The translations under genes and the position numbers were made by a program. DNA of 64,000 nt from Salinilacustrithrix flava (GTDB lineage: Bacteria; Actinomycetota; Acidimicrobiia; Acidimicrobiales; Salinilacustritrichaceae), in assembly GCF_041228405.1 (NCBI RefSeq), contig NZ_CP133888.1:372001-436000 (forward strand). Direction: 5' to 3'. The notes under the pieces are model-generated. The model was not told the DNA's origin, searched no databases, and worked only from the letters and a program-made list of their open reading frames with translations. Within the stretch, counting starts at the first letter, position 1, and every line of letters starts with the position of its first letter. Of this stretch, positions 7,837-15,801 are shown piece by piece.

Positions 7837-8147
7837 CAGTCGAGGGGCTCGACGAAGAGGTGGATGGTGCCGCCGCAGGTGAGCCCGACCGCGAAGGCCT
7901 CGTCGTCGGAGTAGCCGAAGGTGACGATGCGCCGGTCGCCGGACTCGATGATCTGCAGCGCCTCGGTGACCACCGCGCCCTCCACGCAACCGCCGGAGAC
8001 CGACCCGGCCACCTCGCCGTCCTCGTTCACGGCCATGGCCGCGCCGGGCAGGCGGGGGCCCGAGCCCTCGACGTCGACGACGCGCGCGACGGCGACCTGC
8101 TTGCCGGCCTTCCGCCAGCGGTCCAGGTCCCCGAGGATCTCGCGCAC
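7833..8147 (-). CDS. XdhC/CoxI-domain protein (N-terminal half)
   Basis: A 104-residue XdhC_CoxI domain. It has VARVVDVEGSGPRLPGAAMAV and the conserved cysteine signature SVSGGCVEGAVV (about 49-60), then GLTCGGTIHLFVEP at the end. In full-length XdhC this domain precedes the Rossmann part, here encoded by the overlapping downstream gene. GTG 8147 follows TAGGCT by 6 nt, and that hexamer includes the TAG stop of the CoxE-like gene. The pair may thus have its own promoter while still reading through from coxDE. Confidence 0.85.
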   Translation of the reverse strand: MREILGDLDRWRKAGKQVAVARVVDVEGSGPRLPGAAMAVNEDGEVAGSVSGGCVEGAVVTEALQIIESGDRRIVTFGYSDDEAFAVGLTCGGTIHLFVEPLDW

Positions 8148-8153
8148 GTCGCC

Positions 8154-8159
8154 AGCCTA
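8154..8159 (-). promoter_or_regulatory. -10-like box overlapping the CoxE stop codon
   Basis: TAGGCT on the minus strand, 6-nt spacer to GTG 8147. Its first three bases are the TAG stop of the 8157-9302 gene. Confidence 0.35.
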
Positions 8160-9302
8160 CGGAGCCGCTGCCGGGACGGGGGCCGCGTCGCCGGCGATGA
8201 CCGCGGCCAGGCGCTCCAGCGCATCGATGCTGTGGCCCTCCACGAACGCATCGACGTGGGGCAGCGCGGCTGCCATGCCGCGGGCGAGCGGGGCGTAGCC
8301 GGGCGTGGCCTTCAGGGGGTTGACCCACACCACCCGGTGGGCGACGCGCTGGAGGCGCTGCATCTGCTCGGCCAGTGCCTCGGGGTCGCCCCGGTCCCAC
8401 CCGTCGGAGAGGATCACCACGACCGCACCCCGGGCCATGCCGCGCACGCCCCACTCGTCGTTGAACCGAGCCAGGCCCTCCCCCAGCCTCGTGCCGCCGG
8501 CGAAGTCGGCGACCGCGGCCGCCGCCAGGCGGAGCGCCTCGTCCGGGTCCCGCCGCTTGAGCTCCCGGGTCAACCGGGTGAGGCGGGTGCCGAGCGCGAA
8601 TGCCTCGATCCGGCCGCGCGCCGCGACCGCGGCGTGGACGAAGCGCAGGAGCGGCCGGGCGTAGGCCTCCATCGATCCGGAGACGTCGACCAGCAGCACG
8701 ACCCGCCGGAACCGCTCGCCCGGCTGGGTGTGGGACCGCCGGATCGGCTCGCCCCCGGTGCGCAGCGCGTGGCGGACCGTGCGGCGGAGATCGGGACGGC
8801 CCCGGACGCCGCGGGTCGGGATGCTGCGGCGCGACGGCCTGGGAGCGCCGACCAGCGCCAGGCGGTCCATGAGCGCCCACGCCTCGGCCAGCTCGTCGTC
8901 GTCGTAGGCGGCGAAGTCCTTGTGGCGCAGCGTCTCGACCCGGGAGAACCGGACCTGGATCGTGGGGTCGGCGTCGGCGACGTCGTCACCACCGTCCATC
9001 TCCGCGTCGGGATCGTCGACCGCGATCGTGATGCGCTGCGGCGTCGACGCCGGCGGCCGGGGCAGGGGCACGCCACCGAAGAAGGCGGCGAAGAGCTGGT
9101 CGAACGCGGCCACGTCCTCGGCCCGCCGCACGAGCGTGGCCCGGCCGGCCCAGTACACGTCGTCCCCGACGGCGAGGTCGACCTGGTCGAGCGCGGCGGC
9201 GAAGGTCACCGACGCGTCGATGGGGACGACGAGGCCGGCCTGGCGCAGGGCCCGGACGAAGGCCACGGCGGCGGTGGCCGGGTCGCGCAGGACGTCGGGC
9301 AC
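8157..9302 (-). CDS. CoxE-like von Willebrand factor A domain protein
   Basis: A 381-residue CoxE-family protein. The N-terminal half is helical and acidic. The VWA domain begins near residue 205 with VVLLVDVSGSMEAYARPLL, where D-x-S-x-S is the metal-ion-dependent adhesion site, and continues through VVVILSDGWDRGDPEAL. CoxE pairs with the MoxR-type ATPase CoxD to mature the [CuSMoO2] centre of CO dehydrogenase. Similar pairs serve other metalloenzymes. GTG 9302 is the first plausible start, 8 nt after the ATPase stop. No CO dehydrogenase subunits lie in the window. Confidence 0.85.
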   Translation of the reverse strand: MPDVLRDPATAAVAFVRALRQAGLVVPIDASVTFAAALDQVDLAVGDDVYWAGRATLVRRAEDVAAFDQLFAAFFGGVPLPRPPASTPQRITIAVDDPDAEMDGGDDVADADPTIQVRFSRVETLRHKDFAAYDDDELAEAWALMDRLALVGAPRPSRRSIPTRGVRGRPDLRRTVRHALRTGGEPIRRSHTQPGERFRRVVLLVDVSGSMEAYARPLLRFVHAAVAARGRIEAFALGTRLTRLTRELKRRDPDEALRLAAAAVADFAGGTRLGEGLARFNDEWGVRGMARGAVVVILSDGWDRGDPEALAEQMQRLQRVAHRVVWVNPLKATPGYAPLARGMAAALPHVDAFVEGHSIDALERLAAVIAGDAAPVPAAAP

Positions 9303-9310
9303 GCGACCGC

Positions 9311-10243
9311 TCAGGCGCTGCGCTCGACGGCCCGGGCCACCAGGTCGTCGAGGCCGGAGGCCCGCACCCGCGCCTGGTCCTCCCGGTACTTGAGCACGGT
9401 GCCGAGCGAGGCGTCGACGGTCTCCACGTCGAGCTCGCTGGCCCCGAGCACGTGCAGCGCGGCGGCCCAGTCGATGGCCTCGGCGACGCCCGGCGGCTTG
9501 TAGAGCCCCGCGCCCCGCAGCGCCTCGGTGGCCGCCGCGACCTGCCGGGCGAGGCGCTCCCCCACGTCGGGCACCCGGACCCCGACGATGGCGACCTCGC
9601 GCTCGAAGTCGGGGTGCTCGACCCAGTGGTAGAGGCAGCGCCGCTTGAGCGCGTCGTGGACGTCGCGGGTCCGGTTGGAGGTGATGACCACGAGCGGGGG
9701 CACCTCGGCGTGGAAGGTGCCGAGCTCGGGCACGGTGACCGTGTAGTCCGACAGCACCTCGAGCAGGAACGCCTCGAACTCGTCGTCGGCCCGGTCGACC
9801 TCGTCGATGAGCAGGACCGGGGGCGGACCCGACCGCGGCGTCACCGCCTCCAGCAGCGGACGGCGCACCAGGAAGCGCTCGTCGTAGAGCTCGTCCTCGA
9901 GCTGGTCGACGCTCGCCCCGCCGGCGACGCCGGCCGCCTCGGCGGCGCGCAGGTGGAGCAGCTGGCGGGAGTAGTCCCACTCGTACACCGCCTGGCTCAC
10001 GTCGAGCCCCTCGTAGCACTGCAGGCGGAGGAGCTCGCCGCCGGTCCAGCGGGACAGCACCTTGGCCACCTCGGTCTTGCCGACGCCGGCGTCCCCCTCC
10101 AGCAGCAGCGGCCGCTGGAGGCGCAGCGCCAGGAACACCGCTGTGGCCAGGCCGGTGTCGGGCAGGTAGTCGTGGGCCTCGAGCGCGGCCGCGACGTCGC
10201 GGGCGTCCCGGACGTCGGCCGGAGGTGGTGCGGACGGGGTCAC
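9311..10243 (-). CDS. MoxR-family AAA+ ATPase (CoxD-like)
   Basis: A 310-residue MoxR ATPase. Walker A is LLLEGDAGVGKTEVAKVL (about 46-63) and Walker B is PVLLIDEVDRADDEFEAFLL (about 130). The sensor region VVITSNRTRDVHDALKRRC and the arginine-finger segment follow. MoxR proteins work with VWA partners as metalloenzyme-assembly chaperones, and the CoxE-like partner begins 8 nt downstream. The GTG at 10243 lies 6 nt below a TAGCCT box. That promoter overlaps the divergent one of the Dabb gene. Confidence 0.9.
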   Translation of the reverse strand: MTPSAPPPADVRDARDVAAALEAHDYLPDTGLATAVFLALRLQRPLLLEGDAGVGKTEVAKVLSRWTGGELLRLQCYEGLDVSQAVYEWDYSRQLLHLRAAEAAGVAGGASVDQLEDELYDERFLVRRPLLEAVTPRSGPPPVLLIDEVDRADDEFEAFLLEVLSDYTVTVPELGTFHAEVPPLVVITSNRTRDVHDALKRRCLYHWVEHPDFEREVAIVGVRVPDVGERLARQVAAATEALRGAGLYKPPGVAEAIDWAAALHVLGASELDVETVDASLGTVLKYREDQARVRASGLDDLVARAVERSA

Positions 10244-10249
10244 GAGCGC

Positions 10250-10259
10250 AGGCTACGGT
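10250..10259. promoter_or_regulatory. Overlapping divergent -10 boxes
   Basis: TAGCCT (minus strand, 10255-10250) serves GTG 10243 with a 6-nt spacer. TACGGT (plus strand, 10254-10259) lies upstream of the Dabb gene at 10287, which also has a purine-rich GAGGGGG ribosome-binding site. The two hexamers share two bases, so polymerase binding should be mutually exclusive. Confidence 0.45.
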
Positions 10260-10286
10260 CCGACGACCGCACCACGAGGGGGAACC

Positions 10287-10583
10287 ATGGGACTGCGACA
10301 CATCGTCACGCTCACCTTCCGCGACGACACCACAGACGACCAGATCCACGAGATCGTCGAGGCGCTGCGCCGGCTGCCGTCGCAGATCGACGAGATCCGC
10401 AGCTACGACGTCGGCACCGACGCCGAGCTGGCCGAGGGCAACGCCCACCTGGGCATCGTCGCGGACTTCGACTCGGTGGAGGGCTACGAGGTGTACCGGG
10501 ACCACCCGGCGCACCAGGCCGTGATCACCGAGCTCATCATCCCCGTGATCGCCGGGCGCAGCGCCGTCCAGCACCACATCTGA
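10287..10583 (+). CDS. Dabb (stress-responsive alpha/beta barrel) domain protein
   Basis: A 98-residue single-domain Dabb protein. It opens with LRHIVTLTFRDDTTDDQI and has the conserved RSYDVGTD strand and the GYEVYRDHPAHQAV segment (about 67-80) characteristic of the family. Dabb proteins form dimeric alpha/beta barrels, and their activities range from polyketide cyclisation to unknown stress roles, so no reaction is assigned. A GAGGGGG ribosome-binding site lies 4 nt before ATG. The kinase-like gene begins 8 nt after the stop, suggesting co-transcription. Confidence 0.85.
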   Translation: MGLRHIVTLTFRDDTTDDQIHEIVEALRRLPSQIDEIRSYDVGTDAELAEGNAHLGIVADFDSVEGYEVYRDHPAHQAVITELIIPVIAGRSAVQHHI

Positions 10584-10590
10584 GGCCGAC

Positions 10591-11661
10591 GTGGACGACA
10601 TCGCGTTCATCTCCCGACCCGACCAGGTCACCCCCGGGTGGCTCACCACGGTGCTGCGAGCCGCCGGGGCCGCCGACGAGGGCTCCGTCGTCGACGTGCA
10701 GGCCACGCAGGTCGGCACCGGGCAGGTCGGCGACAGCGTGCGCTTCGCCCTCACCTGGGACGACGCCGACGCCGGGCCGGCGACGGTGGTCGGCAAGTTC
10801 CCGACCGACGACGGGACCAGCCGGGCCACCGCCACGGCCGTGCGCACCTACGAGGTCGAGACCCGCTTCTACCAGCAGCTCCGCAGCCGGGTGGACATCG
10901 CCGCGCCCATCCCGTACTACGCCCAGATCGACATGGCGACCCATGACTTCGCCATCGTGATGAACGACCTGGCCCCGGCCGAGCAGGGCGACCAGATCGC
11001 CGGCTGCACGCCGGACGAGGCCGCCATCGCCGTCGAGGAGGCGGCCAAGCTGCACGCCCCGCTGTGGGGCGACAGCACCCTCGCCGGCCTCGACTGGATG
11101 AACCGCAACTCCCCCGAGGGGCTGCGCGGCCTGGTCGACATGGTGTGGCCCGGGTTCCTCGAGCGCTACGACGGCCGCCTCGACGCCGAGGTGGTCGATG
11201 CCGGCAGCGTGCTGGTCGAGCGCCTCGAGGCCTACCTGTCGTGGCGACCCGAGCAGCTCACCGCCGTCCACGGAGACTTCCGCCTCGACAACATGCTCTT
11301 CGACCCCTCTCCCGGGGGCGTGGCGATGACCACCGTCGACTGGCAGACCGTGAGCCATGGCCCCGGCGTCCAGGACGTCGCCTACTTCCTCGGCACCGGC
11401 CTCGAACCCGATCTCCGCGCCGAGGTGGAGCGGGACCTGGTGAAGGAGTACCTGTCCACGCTGCGGGCCGGCGGGGTGAAGGACCAGTCGTTCGAGGCGT
11501 GCTGGGACCAGTACCGCCGCTCCGCGTTCGCCGGCTTCATCATGGCGATGATCTCCTCGATGATCGTCGGCCAGACCGACCGCGGCGACGAGATGTTCAT
11601 GGCGATGGCCAACCGGTCCGGCCGCATGGCCCTCGACCTCGACACCCTCTCGATGCTGTAG
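10591..11661 (+). CDS. Aminoglycoside/ecdysteroid kinase-like phosphotransferase
   Basis: A 356-residue APH/ChoK-fold protein. The catalytic loop is TAVHGDFRLDNMLFDP (about 227-242, H-G-D-x-R-x-x-N), and the metal aspartate is in TTVDWQTVSHGPGVQDVAYFLG. The N-lobe has QVGTGQVGDSVRFAL and TVVGKFP, where the lysine should contact ATP. Such proteins phosphorylate small molecules or act in acyl-CoA-linked catabolism. The substrate is unknown. GTG 10591 is 8 nt after the Dabb stop. It ends next to a CCAGCACTGCCAG-type repeat. Confidence 0.85.
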   Translation: MDDIAFISRPDQVTPGWLTTVLRAAGAADEGSVVDVQATQVGTGQVGDSVRFALTWDDADAGPATVVGKFPTDDGTSRATATAVRTYEVETRFYQQLRSRVDIAAPIPYYAQIDMATHDFAIVMNDLAPAEQGDQIAGCTPDEAAIAVEEAAKLHAPLWGDSTLAGLDWMNRNSPEGLRGLVDMVWPGFLERYDGRLDAEVVDAGSVLVERLEAYLSWRPEQLTAVHGDFRLDNMLFDPSPGGVAMTTVDWQTVSHGPGVQDVAYFLGTGLEPDLRAEVERDLVKEYLSTLRAGGVKDQSFEACWDQYRRSAFAGFIMAMISSMIVGQTDRGDEMFMAMANRSGRMALDLDTLSML

Positions 11662-11668
11662 CCCCCTC

Positions 11669-11690
11669 CCCGAACCGGCAGTGCTGGTGT
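11669..11690 (-). repeat. CCAGCACTGCCAG interspersed repeat, copy 2 (inverted)
   Basis: The reverse-complement core ACACCAGCACTGCCGGTTCG lies in the 28-nt gap between the convergent kinase-like and TetR genes and touches the TetR stop. Confidence 0.6.
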
Positions 11691-12259
11691 CACGCCTCCC
11701 GGCGGTCACCGGCGGCGCGCAGCGGTGCGGTGATCGCACCGACGAGTCGGGCGACGCGATCAGCCACCTCGTCGGGTGCGGCGGGCGGCCGACCGGTCGC
11801 CGCGGCCACGTAGGGCTGGAACACGACCCAGCCGAGGACGGCGGCGACGGCATCGACGATCCGGCCGGCTGCGACATCGTCGAGGCTGGCGTCGGCGACG
11901 AGCTGACGCATCACCGGATAGGGGAAGTCGACCTCGGTGGACTCGGGATCGAGGATGACGCGCGTGAGGACATCGAGGTACCGCTGGTGCCGTTGCACGA
12001 GGCCGGCGATGGCGGCGGCCTCCAGGCTCGCCGCCGCGGGGTCGTCCCGCATCGCACCACCGAGCTCGTCGAGCACGGCCCGGACCAGCCCGGCCTTGTC
12101 GCCGAAGTGACGGAACACGAGCGCCTGGTTGACGCCTGCCGCACCGGCGACGTCGCGGACGGAGACCGCGCTCGGGCCCCGCTCGGACAGCAGGTCGCCC
12201 GCCGCCCGGACCAGGGCGGCCATGACCTCCTCGCGCCCGCGAGGACGTGCCGGGGTCAC
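11690..12259 (-). CDS. TetR-family transcriptional regulator
   Basis: A 189-residue TetR protein. The helix-turn-helix spans about residues 31-52 (SVRDVAGAAGVNQALVFRHFG), preceded by the usual ALVRAAGDLLSERG helix. The C-terminal ligand domain is family-typical in size. It is the second gene of an operon with the dioxygenase: its GTG 12259 overlaps the dioxygenase TGA (GTGA). Two 18-bp palindromes lie just upstream of that operon and just before the divergent DUF4242 gene, which makes autoregulation plus control of the divergent promoter the simplest reading (inference). Confidence 0.92.
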   Translation of the reverse strand: MTPARPRGREEVMAALVRAAGDLLSERGPSAVSVRDVAGAAGVNQALVFRHFGDKAGLVRAVLDELGGAMRDDPAAASLEAAAIAGLVQRHQRYLDVLTRVILDPESTEVDFPYPVMRQLVADASLDDVAAGRIVDAVAAVLGWVVFQPYVAAATGRPPAAPDEVADRVARLVGAITAPLRAAGDRREA

Positions 12260-13152
12260 CCGGTCGCCGGACGGGCGCTGCGCTGCACCAGCCCCATGCC
12301 GGTCCGGGCGCTGAAGATCGCGTCGGTGTGCTCCGACCAGCGCAGCTCACCGGCCGGCTGCGGATCATCGCCGAGCACGGTGACGCGGTGCACCCGGCGA
12401 GGGGCGTCGCCGTAATCGTTCACCGCCACGTGCATGGTCGAGCGGTTGTCCCAGACGCACACCTCGCCGGGGGCCCAGTGCCGGCGCACCGTGAGGTGGG
12501 GTTGCTCGCTGTGGGCGTACAGCATTGCGAGCAGCGCGGCGGACTCGGCGGGGGTGAGCTCGTTGATGTGGCTGGTCCAGGTCCGGTTGACGTAGAGCGC
12601 AGGGCGGCCGGTCACCGGGTGCCGCCGCACGACCGGGTGGACCGCCGTCTCGTGGGGCAGGCCGAACAGCGCGCCGGCGTGGGTCGCTGTGAGACCGAGG
12701 CACAGCTCCTGCATCGGGGCGGAGAGCTCGGCGAACGCCTGCTCCATGTTCGTCCACATCGTGTCGCCGGCGTGGTCCGGACCGTCCACGAGGTGGAAGA
12801 CCGACGCGATCGGCGGATGCGCCGACCAGGTGACGTCGGTGTGCCACGTGTCGGCTCGGATGCCCCCGTCGATCAGCACCACCTCGGGCACGGCCTCGTC
12901 GACCTTGGCCAGCACGGGGTGCACCTCGAGCGGCCCGAAGCGGGCCGCGAAATCGCGCTGCTCCTCGAGGCTCGGTCCCCAGCCGGGGAAGAACAGCACC
13001 AGGTGCTCGGCCAGCGCCCGCTCGATCGCTGCGAAGGTGCGGTCGTCGAGGTCGTCGAGGTCCACTCCCAGCACCTCGGCACCGAGCGCACCGGCGACCC
13101 GCCGGACCTGGATCTGGGCGGTGGTGGGCGGCGAGGACTCGAGTGTCGACAT
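12256..13152 (-). CDS. TauD/TfdA-family 2-oxoglutarate dioxygenase
   Basis: A 298-residue non-heme Fe(II)/2-oxoglutarate oxygenase. The metal ligands are the H-T-D of ADTWHTDVTWSAHPP (about 98-112) and a distal His in the C-terminal PRRVHRVTVLGDDP, whose following arginine should bind 2-oxoglutarate. TauD relatives release sulfite from sulfonates or cleave ethers such as phenoxyacetates, and the substrate here is unknown. ATG 13152 is chosen because the family N-terminus starts there and AGGAG lies 4 nt upstream. The longer reading from 13194 would run through the operator. Confidence 0.88.
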   Translation of the reverse strand: MSTLESSPPTTAQIQVRRVAGALGAEVLGVDLDDLDDRTFAAIERALAEHLVLFFPGWGPSLEEQRDFAARFGPLEVHPVLAKVDEAVPEVVLIDGGIRADTWHTDVTWSAHPPIASVFHLVDGPDHAGDTMWTNMEQAFAELSAPMQELCLGLTATHAGALFGLPHETAVHPVVRRHPVTGRPALYVNRTWTSHINELTPAESAALLAMLYAHSEQPHLTVRRHWAPGEVCVWDNRSTMHVAVNDYGDAPRRVHRVTVLGDDPQPAGELRWSEHTDAIFSARTGMGLVQRSARPATG

Positions 13153-13177
13153 GGTGCTCCTGCACGTTCCGTTGCGG

Positions 13178-13195
13178 TGTGAGCAGTTGCTCACA
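13178..13195. promoter_or_regulatory. Operator palindrome O1
   Basis: TGTGAGCAGTTGCTCACA, the core of a longer inverted repeat (13171-13202, perfect 15-bp arms GTTGCGGTGTGAGCA around a 2-nt centre). It shares half-site TGTGAGC with O2, 25 bp away centre to centre. Probable TetR binding site. Confidence 0.65.
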
Positions 13196-13202
13196 CCGCA
13201 AC

Positions 13203-13220
13203 TGTGAGCGATCGCTCACA
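13203..13220. promoter_or_regulatory. Operator palindrome O2
   Basis: TGTGAGCGATCGCTCACA, an 18-bp perfect palindrome with the same half-site as O1. On the minus strand it directly follows a consensus-like -35 TTGACA (13229-13224), so a bound repressor would block the tauD-tetR promoter. Confidence 0.65.
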
Positions 13221-13223
13221 CAC

Positions 13224-13229
13224 TGTCAA
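13224..13229 (-). promoter_or_regulatory. -35-like TTGACA of the tauD-tetR operon
   Basis: Perfect TTGACA on the minus strand, 72 nt upstream of the dioxygenase ATG. The -10 element at the expected spacing (CACAGT/ACAGTT) is weak and would lie between the two operators. Confidence 0.4.
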
Positions 13230-13279
13230 GGGCTTCCACGATGCGTGTTTCCACCGATGCCGGCCCGGGTCCCGTTTCG

Positions 13280-13285
13280 TATGGT
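13280..13285 (+). promoter_or_regulatory. -10-like TATGGT upstream of the interrupted DUF4242 gene
   Basis: TATGGT lies 47 nt before ATG 13333. A GGGGG tract 6-7 nt before the ATG could serve as the ribosome-binding site, so this gene would be leadered. Confidence 0.35.
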
Positions 13286-13363
13286 CCTCGCAGCGGCCGC
13301 GAGGGGCGGCTCCGGACAGCACGGGGGCACACATGCCGGTGTACATGGTCGACAGGGATCTGC

Positions 13364-13369
13364 CAGGGG
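13364..13369. repeat. Target-site duplication, left copy
   Basis: CAGGGG immediately before the TGT end of the insertion sequence. The same 6 bp follow the other end at 15904-15909. Confidence 0.8.
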
Positions 13370-13467
13370 TGTCAACGGTCAGTAGGACGTGCCCGGTGAC
13401 GGACAGCAGACCTGCCCGCTCGTGGCCAACAGAACTGCCCAGCCGTGGCCAGGGGTTCTGCCCGTAG
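13370..13467. repeat. IS21 terminal repeat block, istB side
   Basis: About 98 bp with four degenerate repeats each containing TGCCC and, in three of them, a GTGGCCA-like half. These are multiple transposase binding sites typical of IS21 ends. Confidence 0.65.
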
Positions 13468-13471
13468 CTCG

Positions 13472-14233
13472 TCAGGCCAGAGGCGTCACCCCCTTGCCGG
13501 CGGTCGCTTGGGTGAGGCGGATGCTGTCGCCGGCGGTGAGCACGACATGTGCGTGGTGCATGAGTCGGTCGACGGTGGCGTTGGCGATGGTCTTGGGCAT
13601 GAGCTCGTCGAACCCGGCCGGGTGCAGGTTCGAGGACAACGCGATGGAGCGTTTCTCGTAGGCGGCGTCGACGACCCGGTAGAGGGCTTCGGCGGTCTCG
13701 GTGGTCACGGGTAGGAGGCCGATGTCGTCGATCACGATCACGTCGGCGCGCATGATCCGCTTGATCGCCCGGCCTGCGGTGTCATCCGCGCCGTGGCGGC
13801 GGACGAGGGCGCCGAGGTGCTCGAGGCTGAACCAGGAGACCTTGTGGCCGGCGTCGACGCAGGCCTGGCCGAGTGCTTCGAGGAAGTGGGTCTTGCCTGT
13901 GCCGGACGGGCCGCAGACGACGAGGTTCTCGTGCCGGTCGACCCACTCCAGCGTGCGCAGTGCCCGCTGGGTCGGCGCCGGGATCGATGACAGGCCCTCG
14001 TCCCACACGTCGAAGGTCTTCCCGGTCGGGAACCCCGCGGCCTTGCGCCGGGCCCGGATCGAAGACGCCTGGCGTCCGGCGAGCTCCTCGGCGAGCAGGG
14101 CGCGCATGGCCTCGGCGGGTTCCCAGCGCTGCGCCTTGGCTGTGGCCAACAGCTCCGGTGCCGCGGAGCGCATGTGGGGCAGCCGGAGGGTGCGGAGCAG
14201 GTCGACGACCTCGTCGATCGGTGCCGCGGTCAT
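13472..14233 (-). CDS. istB: IstB, IS21 transposition helper ATPase
   Basis: A 253-residue AAA+ ATPase of the DnaC/IstB type. Walker A is VVCGPSGTGKTHFLEAL (about 110-126), Walker B is VIVIDDIGLLPV (about 163-174), and the N-terminal helix binds DNA (LRLPHMRSAAPELLATA). IstB assembles on target DNA and stimulates IstA strand transfer. ATG 14233 overlaps the TGA of istA, giving coupled translation. The length matches the family and no frameshift is seen. Confidence 0.95.
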   Translation of the reverse strand: MTAAPIDEVVDLLRTLRLPHMRSAAPELLATAKAQRWEPAEAMRALLAEELAGRQASSIRARRKAAGFPTGKTFDVWDEGLSSIPAPTQRALRTLEWVDRHENLVVCGPSGTGKTHFLEALGQACVDAGHKVSWFSLEHLGALVRRHGADDTAGRAIKRIMRADVIVIDDIGLLPVTTETAEALYRVVDAAYEKRSIALSSNLHPAGFDELMPKTIANATVDRLMHHAHVVLTAGDSIRLTQATAGKGVTPLA

Positions 14234-15714
14234 CGGTCGCCTCCGAGCTGGTGCCAGGCGCCGGTGCCGGGCTGGAGCGAGTGCACGTCGTCGGCGGTGC
14301 GGCGTTGGCCGGGTGGGTTGGCGGCCAGGATCGAAGCCAGGTCACCCTCGGCGAAGCGGCCGAACGTGGCGGCGTGGCCGAGGGCCCAGTCGACCCGGCC
14401 GGTCCCGTGGAGGCGGGCGAGGGTGACGGCTTCGGCCATCTTCACCTTCACCCGGGACGTGCCGGCAGCGGCGGCTTCGACCAGCCAGCTGCGAGCGCCT
14501 TCGCCGATGGCCAGGAACTCGGTCTCAGCCGCGCTCGTCGGCTTCGGCTTGCGAGCCAACGGTCCGTCGGGCCGTGGTGGGTAGTGGGCGTCGTTGATCA
14601 CTGGCGTGCCCGGGGTGCCCCGGCGATGTCGCGCAACTTCGGTGACACCGGCGGGCGGGCAGTGACACACGACGACCTCGTCGCCGTCGACGCGGACCCA
14701 CACGGTCTCATCGACGAGCTGGTGAGGGACCGAGTAGGTGACGCCGCCGAAGCTGATCGTGGAGGTCCAGGAGACCTTGCGGGTCTCGCCCAGCACGGTC
14801 GTGTAGGGCCGCTCGGGCAGCCGGTGCAGCCGCTGGCGTTCTTCGGCGAGCATCTCGACCGGCGCCCGCCGGGTCACCCGATGAACCCGGCCGTTCACCT
14901 CGTCCATCAGCTGCTCACACGCCTCGACCAGTTCGGCCCAGCACGTGTAGTCGGCCCGCAGGTTCGCGTCGGTCGGGACCAGGTCGGCCTTCGCGATCCG
15001 GACCGTTGCCTCCGAGCCGCCCTTGGTCTCTGGATCCGCGGGCACGCACGTGGCGACGGTGATGCCGTAGTGCCCGCCGACCGCGACGATCTGCGGGTGA
15101 CGGACGGCGATGCCGGCGACGTGGTCGATCGTGACCGTGCGCTCGTTGTCGGTCAGCCAGTAGGTCGGTGCGCCGCCGAAGGCGCGCATGGCCCGGTCCA
15201 GGCAGGCGATCACCGTCGGCAACGTCCGGTCCCAGGTCGGGATCACCACCCGGAACCGGGACCACGCCAACCACGCGCAGAACAGGTTCGTGGGCCGACC
15301 GTCGATGACCGGGCCCGTGCCCCAGTCCCACTGGGCCCACATGCCCGGCTCCGGGATCCAGGGCCGATACACCCGCCGCCGACCCGACCGGAAGCTGCGC
15401 TTCGCGTCGGCGACGGCCCGGCGGACCGTTCGGTCCGAGCCGTCGAAGCCGAGCGCTTGCAGCTTGTCGTGGCAGACATCGGCGCGGACCTTGCCCTGGG
15501 AGCGCTCCACCCACTCCTCGATCTTCGGCAAGAACGGATCGATGATCCGCTCCCGCCGCACCGCGCCCTCGCCCGGCAACAGCCCGGCATCGCGCTTGGC
15601 GACGTAGGCGGCGACGGTGTGATGCGAACAACCGGCCAGCTCGCCGGCATCCCGGAACGACCCTGTCAGGTCGAACGCTTCGAGTATCTCCATGATCTCC
15701 TCGCGAGACTTCAC
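14230..15714 (-). CDS. istA: IstA, IS21-family DDE transposase
   Basis: A 494-residue transposase. The N-terminal HTH (GELAGCSHHTVAAYVAKRD) precedes an RNase-H-like catalytic core with D in MWAQWDWGTGPVIDGR, D in YWLTDNERTVTI and E in DPETKGGSEATVRIAK, which form the DDE triad. The C-terminal beta-barrel region (ISFGGVTYSVPHQLV) is also present. GTG 15714 is preferred over upstream starts because AGGAGGAG sits just before it and the upstream 45 residues lack family similarity and run into the element end. Confidence 0.93.
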   Translation of the reverse strand: MKSREEIMEILEAFDLTGSFRDAGELAGCSHHTVAAYVAKRDAGLLPGEGAVRRERIIDPFLPKIEEWVERSQGKVRADVCHDKLQALGFDGSDRTVRRAVADAKRSFRSGRRRVYRPWIPEPGMWAQWDWGTGPVIDGRPTNLFCAWLAWSRFRVVIPTWDRTLPTVIACLDRAMRAFGGAPTYWLTDNERTVTIDHVAGIAVRHPQIVAVGGHYGITVATCVPADPETKGGSEATVRIAKADLVPTDANLRADYTCWAELVEACEQLMDEVNGRVHRVTRRAPVEMLAEERQRLHRLPERPYTTVLGETRKVSWTSTISFGGVTYSVPHQLVDETVWVRVDGDEVVVCHCPPAGVTEVARHRRGTPGTPVINDAHYPPRPDGPLARKPKPTSAAETEFLAIGEGARSWLVEAAAAGTSRVKVKMAEAVTLARLHGTGRVDWALGHAATFGRFAEGDLASILAANPPGQRRTADDVHSLQPGTGAWHQLGGDR

Positions 15715-15801
15715 CTGCTCCTCCTGCTCGATGGCTTCGTCAGCAACGAGCAGTCGAGTGGGAGGAGCACCCCACCCGGGCGGACCCCGGACAGGAGCGG
15801 A

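Noticed and set aside
13333..13467. A short separate gene MPVYMVDRDLPG... ending in the insertion element
   Set aside because: Its tail after codon 12 is encoded by the transposon end and is not protein-like; it is the truncated front of the DUF4242 gene.
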